The notes below the pieces were generated by a model. It saw only the letters and a program-made list of their open reading frames with translations, was not told the DNA's origin and ran no database searches. A stretch of DNA of 28,375 nt from Minisyncoccota bacterium. Lineage in GTDB: Bacteria > Verrucomicrobiota > Lentisphaeria > Oligosphaerales > MVZH01. Made by a program: the position numbers and the translations under genes. The stretch is taken from contig JAIPIM010000007.1 of the NCBI GenBank assembly GCA_021734725.1, forward strand, positions 1 to 28,375. Reading direction: 5' to 3'. Positions 23,701 through 28,375 of this stretch are shown here, one piece after another (within the stretch, counting starts at the first letter, position 1; every line of letters starts with the position of its first letter).

Positions 23701-25575
23701 ATGCCAGTTTTAACAAAAGTCGAAGCTAAAGGTATTCGTGGCCGTATGCTTCACGCCGGCGTGTTCGCCGCCCTTCTCGTGGGTGGTACGACCATGGTCT
23801 ATCCCTTTCTGCTTATGTTCTCGGGTGCCCTGCGCAGCAGCATGGACGAATCGGAAATGGACCTTCTCCCCAATTTCCTTACCGAAAAGAAAGTGATGGT
23901 CCGGAAATTCCTCGAGACCAAATACAATTACGACCCCATCGCCATGAATCGATACCGCCAAACCCGGGACTACAGTTTCCGGGACGCTGTGATCCCGTCT
24001 TCGGTAAACGAGGTCTCTGTCGCGGATTTCAAAACATTTGCCGACAGCCCAGACATACCGAATCACTGGCATGCACTGGGGGGAACCCGGTTTTACCAGC
24101 AAATGGAGTCCGTGCTTCTCGCCGAGTTACGAAAGCGTGTAAGGGAACGATACAACGGTGATCTCAATGCCGTGAGCGCGGATATGGGTGTGCCGTTCCG
24201 CAACTGGAATCAACTGGAACTTCTGATGCCTGACTGGAGTGACCCACGGTTTGCCTACACTCCCTCGGCTCTTTGGGAAGAGTATTTTAAGCTGGTGCGA
24301 GAACGACCCGTAGCCGATCGTGCCTATGTTAACCTGACCGCCAATTTTCTTGAGGATGTCATTTATCCTGAATACAGCATTTCAGACGTTGAAGAGTACA
24401 ACAAGAATCACGAGGTGCCGATTGATTCCTATGAGTCGTTCAGGATATCGCGAGTCGTTCCGCCGGAGTCACAGCCTACGTTGCGTAAAGAATGGCTTCA
24501 CTACGTTCTGGAGAACTGCCATGTGTCGTTCGTGCGAGCCAACGCTTCTGACGCGGAATACCAAGCCTACTTGCGCCAGTCGTTCAGAAGCCTGGAAAGA
24601 CTGAACGAACAGTGGGCGAGCCAGTACACTTCCTTCGAAGATATCACCTTGCCTGGCGACCGCGCCTGGGTGGAGGCAGAGCAGGCCCGCGCCTATTCCG
24701 GGTTTCTGGAGCAGCTGCCGCCGGAGCGGCTGTACCTGGTCGGACCCGAGTTCGCATGGACTAATTTCCTCAAAGACAACTACGAATCGGTCGATGCCTT
24801 GAACGCCGCGCACGGAATACAGTTGGAGAAATGGAGCGATTGCCACATTCCGCTTGCCGACGTGGAAACCGCATACGTTTTCAACAACCTCCGGTCATTA
24901 CGCTGGCGCTTCGCCACGCGCAACTTCCGAATTGTTGCCAATCAAGCTATTTTCCAGGGGCGGCCGTTGTTCAATACACTAGTCTACGTAGGCCTTGCTC
25001 TACTGTTTTCGCTGACGCTTCAGCCGCTGGCTGCTTACTCACTGTCGCGCTTCAACCCTCCCGGCATGTGGAAATTTATCTTTATTTTCATGGCAACAAT
25101 GGCATTCCCCCCAATGGTCGCCACGCTCCCCATGTTCCTCATGATCAAACACCTCAATCTGCTGAACACGTTCATTGCCCTGGTACTGCCGGTCACCATC
25201 AACGGCTTCCTGATCTTCATGCTCAAAGGCTTTTTCGACTCGATACCGCAGCATCTTTATGAGGCAGCTCAGATCGAGGGTGCCTCCGAGATGTACATGT
25301 TCTGGAGGATTACGATGTCCCTGAGTAAACCGATCCTTGCGGTCGTGGCACTTAACACGTTCCGAGCAGCCTGGATGGCGTTCATGTATCCCCTGATTGT
25401 CTGCCCGGATGAAAAGATGCAGGTGCTCGCGGTCTGGCTGCATCAGTTCCAGCAAAATGCTCCGACCTCGGCTGTTTTCGCCTCGATACTTCTGGCAAGT
25501 ATTCCCACCCTGTTCATCTTCATATTTGCACAGAAGACGATCATGAAAGGGATCGCCGTTCCCGCGGAGAAATGA
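23701..25575 (+). CDS. MalG-type sugar ABC permease with large repeat-bearing extracytoplasmic insertion
   Basis: A 624-residue permease, over twice the usual 270-300. Residues 18-42 are the first transmembrane helix (ending TTMVYPFLLMFSGAL). Residues about 45-415 are inserted before the remaining helices, which start near 424. The permease part holds the EAA loop YEAAQIEGASEMYMFWRIT at 520-538 and a typical MalG-type end (FIFAQKTIMKGI). The insertion contains five divergent repeats of the pattern FL...Y..i..LN...g..Y.sf.di.lP, near residues 70-99, 142-177, 216-254, 290-318 and 356-384 (for example RLNEQWASQYTSFEDITLP). Similar patterns occur in some glycosidases. By topology it faces outward, beside the tethered binding domain. 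CGGAG precedes the ATG by ten bases. It forms an operon with the fusion gene; the ATPase is on the other strand. Confidence 0.88.
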   Translation: MPVLTKVEAKGIRGRMLHAGVFAALLVGGTTMVYPFLLMFSGALRSSMDESEMDLLPNFLTEKKVMVRKFLETKYNYDPIAMNRYRQTRDYSFRDAVIPSSVNEVSVADFKTFADSPDIPNHWHALGGTRFYQQMESVLLAELRKRVRERYNGDLNAVSADMGVPFRNWNQLELLMPDWSDPRFAYTPSALWEEYFKLVRERPVADRAYVNLTANFLEDVIYPEYSISDVEEYNKNHEVPIDSYESFRISRVVPPESQPTLRKEWLHYVLENCHVSFVRANASDAEYQAYLRQSFRSLERLNEQWASQYTSFEDITLPGDRAWVEAEQARAYSGFLEQLPPERLYLVGPEFAWTNFLKDNYESVDALNAAHGIQLEKWSDCHIPLADVETAYVFNNLRSLRWRFATRNFRIVANQAIFQGRPLFNTLVYVGLALLFSLTLQPLAAYSLSRFNPPGMWKFIFIFMATMAFPPMVATLPMFLMIKHLNLLNTFIALVLPVTINGFLIFMLKGFFDSIPQHLYEAAQIEGASEMYMFWRITMSLSKPILAVVALNTFRAAWMAFMYPLIVCPDEKMQVLAVWLHQFQQNAPTSAVFASILLASIPTLFIFIFAQKTIMKGIAVPAEK

Positions 25576-25632
25576 ACTTGGTCAACGGTACCATGCCAAC
25601 TGCCAATATTGTTAGCATGTTCTCATGGCACA

Positions 25633-25673
25633 AAAACGGCGGCTGTGGAATACATTCCCACAGCCGCCGTTTT
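25633..25673. terminator. Bidirectional intrinsic terminator between convergent permease and ATPase genes
   Basis: AAAACGGCGGCTGTGG (25633-25648) and its exact reverse complement (25658-25673) form a 16-base-pair stem with a nine-base loop. The stem base is A-rich on the left and T-rich on the right, so it can terminate transcription arriving from either side. It sits 57 bases after the permease stop and 44 bases beyond the ATPase stop. Confidence 0.92.
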
Positions 25674-25717
25674 CAATAATACGTCACGACCTTTTCGGCT
25701 CAGAAAGCCGGTACCGG

Positions 25718-26818
25718 TCACACAATGGCTTCTTCGGTTTCGGCATCGAAGAAATGTGATTTCCGCATGAGCACCGCCAAGTCCAGATCCTGACCGACTT
25801 CACACTGACGATGCGCTTCAACGCGCGAAATGAAGGTTTGCTTTCCTGTCGTAAGATAGAGGTAAGTCTCCGACCCCATGGGTTCCATGACATCGATCTT
25901 CGCCCGTATGCGCGGTGCTCCTTCCTGAGCTTCGGCCTCCGGTGAACCAATGTCTTCCGGACGTGCTCCGAACGTTACAGGCTTGTCAGTGTGCGGGGCA
26001 AGTTTGTCTTTCCAGTCATCCGGAATCTTAACCGTAAAGTTATCCTCATCGAACAAGAGGCTCCCGTTGTCCTGCCGAATCTTTCCTTCAAAGAAATTCA
26101 TCGGTGGAGTGCCAATGAAACCAGCCACAAATTTGTTGACCGGGTAATCGTACAAATCGGTAGGCGCCGCCACTTGCTGAATGAACCCGTCTTTCATCAC
26201 AACAATTCGATCTCCCATGGTCATGGCCTCAACCTGGTCATGCGTGACATAGATCATCGTTGTTTGAAGCTGGCTGTGCAGCTTGTTTAATTCGACACGC
26301 ATCTGCACCCGCATTTTTGCATCCAGGTTGGACAAGGGTTCGTCAAAGAGAAAGGCCTTTGGCTTACGGACAATAGCCCGGCCAACCGCAACACGCTGGC
26401 GCTGACCGCCAGACAACGCTTTGGGACGACGCTCGAGAAGCTCGCTGATACCAAGGATCTGAGCGGCTTCACGGACGCGCTGGTTGATTTCATCCTTCTT
26501 GAATTTCCGCAACTTCAGTCCAAACGCCATATTGTCGAAAACACTCATGTGCGGGTACAGCGCGTAGTTCTGAAAAACCATTGCGATGTCACGGTCCTTT
26601 GGTGGAACGTCATTGACAACACGATCGCCGATCTTCACTTTGCCGCGCGTGATTTCCTCCAGGCCGGCAATCATGCGCAAGGTCGTGGACTTACCACAGC
26701 CCGACGGGCCGACCAGCACAATAAATTCTCCGTCACCGATTTCGAGATTGAAATCATTGACCGCTTGAACATTACCGGGGTACACCTTTTCAACACTTGT
26801 AAGAAGAACCTGTGCCAT
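25718..26818 (-). CDS. Sugar ABC importer ATPase, MsmK/UgpC type
   Basis: A 366-residue ATP-binding subunit of the CUT1 kind that energises sugar import. All nucleotide-binding motifs are intact: Walker A GPSGCGKST at 37-45, Q-loop Gln83 in VFQNYALYPHM, signature LSGGQRQRVAVGRA at 135-148, Walker B FLFDEP at 156-161 with the D-loop SNLD, and the switch His193 in THDQVEAM. Residues about 235-366 are the regulatory TOBE-type domain (FIGTPPMNFF, FGARPEDIG). AAGGAG lies ten bases before the ATG. It is convergent with the fusion and MalG-type permease genes and separated from them by a strong shared terminator, so it has its own promoter. It is the obvious partner of those permeases but may also serve other importers, as MsmK does. 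It is divergent from the AraC regulator. Confidence 0.95.
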   Translation of the reverse strand: MAQVLLTSVEKVYPGNVQAVNDFNLEIGDGEFIVLVGPSGCGKSTTLRMIAGLEEITRGKVKIGDRVVNDVPPKDRDIAMVFQNYALYPHMSVFDNMAFGLKLRKFKKDEINQRVREAAQILGISELLERRPKALSGGQRQRVAVGRAIVRKPKAFLFDEPLSNLDAKMRVQMRVELNKLHSQLQTTMIYVTHDQVEAMTMGDRIVVMKDGFIQQVAAPTDLYDYPVNKFVAGFIGTPPMNFFEGKIRQDNGSLLFDEDNFTVKIPDDWKDKLAPHTDKPVTFGARPEDIGSPEAEAQEGAPRIRAKIDVMEPMGSETYLYLTTGKQTFISRVEAHRQCEVGQDLDLAVLMRKSHFFDAETEEAIV

Positions 26819-26930
26819 CGTTCAGTCGCTCCTTCATGTGAGCGTACGGACAAGATGCCGCCCGCTCTGTGAATACCATCAATCATGACTGTTCAACACA
26901 TGCCTAAAACCATATACCCTGTTTCATTAT

Positions 26931-26959
26931 TTGCAATTATCTTTGTGCTAAAGTACTAT
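26931..26959 (+). promoter_or_regulatory. Candidate promoter of the AraC-family gene
   Basis: TTGCAA (26931-26936) and TACTAT (26954-26959) are 17 bases apart, a good match to sigma70 spacing. The AraC start codon lies 75 bases downstream. The surrounding 215-base gap, shared with the divergent ATPase gene, is AT-rich and otherwise shows no clear operator. Confidence 0.4.
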
Positions 26960-27033
26960 TCTGCTTAACACTCACCGTTTCTGAGCAGAGACCTGATCTT
27001 GACAAGCACAGACAACCGCGGAATGTTATCATT

Positions 27034-27762
27034 ATGCTCGACAAGCTCGTTCGAACAACAGGTCAAGTGCTTCTTCCCCCCGAATGGAGGGACGTACCCG
27101 CTGTCGGTATCGTCAATCTGGCCGGTGAATGTGAGGTGTCAACGGGCAGTTCTCTCCTGCCGGTCGTGTCATGCCACATGGTCGTGGTCGCAACCACGAG
27201 GCTTGACTGGACTCGTTGTGATCGACCGCCCGTTCTGCTCTTTGCCACGAGCACACTCAACACACTTGCACTGCCGCGCGAGGTCCCCATTTTGCTCGAC
27301 GAGATCAGTATCGGCATTTTAATGGATGTCTTCGTGGACCATCATCGTCCGCCGGAACACCGCCGGGCCGCGCTGGACCTGGCATGCCATCAGGCAGCGA
27401 ACGTCGAGTCCGCGGAACCCGCACCGACCTCGTCCCGTTCCCTGGCGGACACGGTTGAGGACTATCTTCGCGGCCACCTCGACGAACCACTCGCGCTGAA
27501 AGATCTTGAAGCGCAATTTCACTGCAGCAGCACACACCTCAACCGGCACATGCGCGCGGCCGGTAAACCTTCCCCCATGAAGTTGTTGTCAGAACTCCGT
27601 ATTGCGAAGGCGCGAATACTCTTGCGACAGACCGACTTTACGGTCTCGCAGATTGCTGTCCAAGTCGGCATTCCGGACCTCCCCGCCTTCAGCCATTTCT
27701 TCAAGAAACACACCGGTCTGTCCCCGTCTGCCTATCGCGAAAACATCAATTGGTTACTTTAA
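27034..27762 (+). CDS. AraC-family transcriptional regulator
   Basis: A 242-residue regulator. The C-terminal half (about 137-236) is a double helix-turn-helix of the AraC type: SLADTVEDYLRGHLDEPLAL, then DLEAQFHCSSTHLNRHMRAAGKPSP, RIAKARILLRQTDFTVSQIAVQVGI and FSHFFKKHTGLSPSAYREN. The N-terminal half (1-130) is shorter than a usual cupin sensor, contains several beta-strand-like segments and was not recognised. The gene is divergent from the importer ATPase across 215 bases, so regulation of the importer is a fair guess. There is only a weak ribosome binding site before the ATG. Base usage and style match the surroundings. Confidence 0.9.
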   Translation: MLDKLVRTTGQVLLPPEWRDVPAVGIVNLAGECEVSTGSSLLPVVSCHMVVVATTRLDWTRCDRPPVLLFATSTLNTLALPREVPILLDEISIGILMDVFVDHHRPPEHRRAALDLACHQAANVESAEPAPTSSRSLADTVEDYLRGHLDEPLALKDLEAQFHCSSTHLNRHMRAAGKPSPMKLLSELRIAKARILLRQTDFTVSQIAVQVGIPDLPAFSHFFKKHTGLSPSAYRENINWLL

Positions 27763-27995
27763 TCCCGCGTTATTCACCACGACGATCGGGAATAACCTCT
27801 CAACCATTTGCAGAACTGGTACTTGCGTCTTCTGAAACCTGAACACTGAAACCTGCGGCGTCTGTAGGCGTATTATGCGTTGTTGCCACCAAAACCGTAC
27901 TTTTGGGAGTGAACTCAGACAGACTTCAACATTCGGAATTCAGCATTTCGCTGTAGCGCTTCCAGGGCATAGATCGGGCCCGCGGCCTGGCGGCA
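27763..27995. other. 233-base convergent gap with short-word repeat
   Basis: No gene is supported. GTTATTC (27769-27775) and GAATAAC (27790-27796) could form a weak hairpin just after the AraC stop. CTGAAACCTG occurs twice, at 27832-27841 and 27846-27855. The remainder shows nothing recognisable. Confidence 0.6.
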
Positions 27996-28375
27996 TTACC
28001 AGTCAATAATTTCCATGCGTCCCGCATTGATTTCTTCCGCCTCTTCCACGGTTATCCAGCGCTCCTCGAACGCCTGCCCCCATGAATCGGAGATGCACAC
28101 TTCCTCCGTGGTTTCGTTGTAGCCGATTATCATGCACATGTGATAACCGATTGAACGATTGTCTGGAAGGACGGTGTCAGCACGTTCGCGAATCGGCTCC
28201 AGCACCTCTTGCCACGCCGCCATGTCCTGGATCCGAGCACGCTGCAGCGACCGTTCTAAAACTTGCTGGTTCCACGCCTGACCAAACTTTATGGTCCACA
28301 TGATTGGCAGACCGTCGTCAATGTATCCATCAACATTTCTCATGCTGGGCGATCCCCGAATCTGCCGCACCTTGC
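27996..28375 (-). CDS. C39-like cysteine peptidase domain protein, 5' end cut by window edge
   Basis: The minus-strand frame is open through the right edge (a GTG at 28370 need not be the start), so only the C-terminal part of about 126 residues is visible. The segment DGLPIMWTIKFGQAWNQQ is followed by NRSIGYHMCMIIGYN, then EEVCISDSWGQAFEERWITVEEA. This His...GY-N...ISDSWG pattern is that of the second half of C39-like papain-fold domains (Peptidase_C39_2), in which the His and Asp join a Cys of an N-terminal segment. That Cys would lie outside the window. The product may be a peptidase or an inactive relative; cellular location cannot be told without the N-terminus. The TAA stop is at 27996-27998. 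The gene is convergent with the AraC regulator. Confidence 0.65.
   Translation of the reverse strand, partial: KVRQIRGSPSMRNVDGYIDDGLPIMWTIKFGQAWNQQVLERSLQRARIQDMAAWQEVLEPIRERADTVLPDNRSIGYHMCMIIGYNETTEEVCISDSWGQAFEERWITVEEAEEINAGRMEIIDW

Overview
The window looks like a chromosomal stretch from a PVC-superphylum bacterium, most likely Lentisphaerota or Kiritimatiellota, though Verrucomicrobiota or Planctomycetota cannot be excluded. The evidence is a combination of traits: two type II/IV pseudopilin-like proteins of the large-paralogue kind (N-terminal FTLIELLVVIAI motif, one with an exact H-X9-DG motif), two PEP-CTERM surface proteins, several glycan-active enzymes, and hybrid transcription factors with sugar sensors. 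Assignment is by protein style only; no rRNA or tRNA gene was seen.

Layout. 1-2301 is a housekeeping pair, nadB (cut by the left edge) and ispD. 2524-7718 is a minus-strand catabolic block. Read in transcription order, it holds a GntR/LacI hybrid regulator, a LamG-domain remnant, a pseudopilin, a GH101/DUF5696-like TIM-barrel protein and a decayed exported protein with a CBM9-like start. 7936-18149 is a divergent plus-strand block: a LacI regulator, a PEP-CTERM protein interrupted by an in-frame TGA, an exported pectate-lyase-3-type beta-helix protein, a second PEP-CTERM protein, a second pseudopilin, an internally duplicated exported hydrolase-like protein and a GH29 alpha-L-fucosidase. 18527-20051 is a decayed two-ORF insertion sequence with a canonical -1 slippery heptamer. 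A small conserved-looking hypothetical gene follows at 20329. 20800-26818 encodes a CUT1 sugar ABC importer of unusual build: a solute-binding protein fused to a MalF-type permease, a MalG-type permease with a repeat-bearing extracytoplasmic insertion of about 360 residues, and an MsmK/UgpC-type ATPase convergent on the other strand. Divergent from the ATPase is an AraC regulator. The right edge cuts a C39-like peptidase-domain gene.

How it fits together (inference). The two divergent blocks look like a glycan-utilisation locus for a fucose-containing polysaccharide or glycoprotein glycan. Surface proteins (PEP-CTERM, pseudopilin, beta-helix) sit beside exported and cytoplasmic hydrolases under LacI and GntR/LacI sensors, and the ABC importer with its AraC regulator would take up the released sugars. 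The most unusual items are the importer architecture, the tandem-duplicated hydrolase, a 113-bp cloverleaf-like inverted-repeat element at 13148-13260, the in-frame TGA in a PEP-CTERM gene, and the frameshift signal in the insertion sequence. Decay is concentrated in a few places (2524-3265, 6195-6431, 9778, 19530-19900). Sequencing error cannot be excluded for the single-base lesions.
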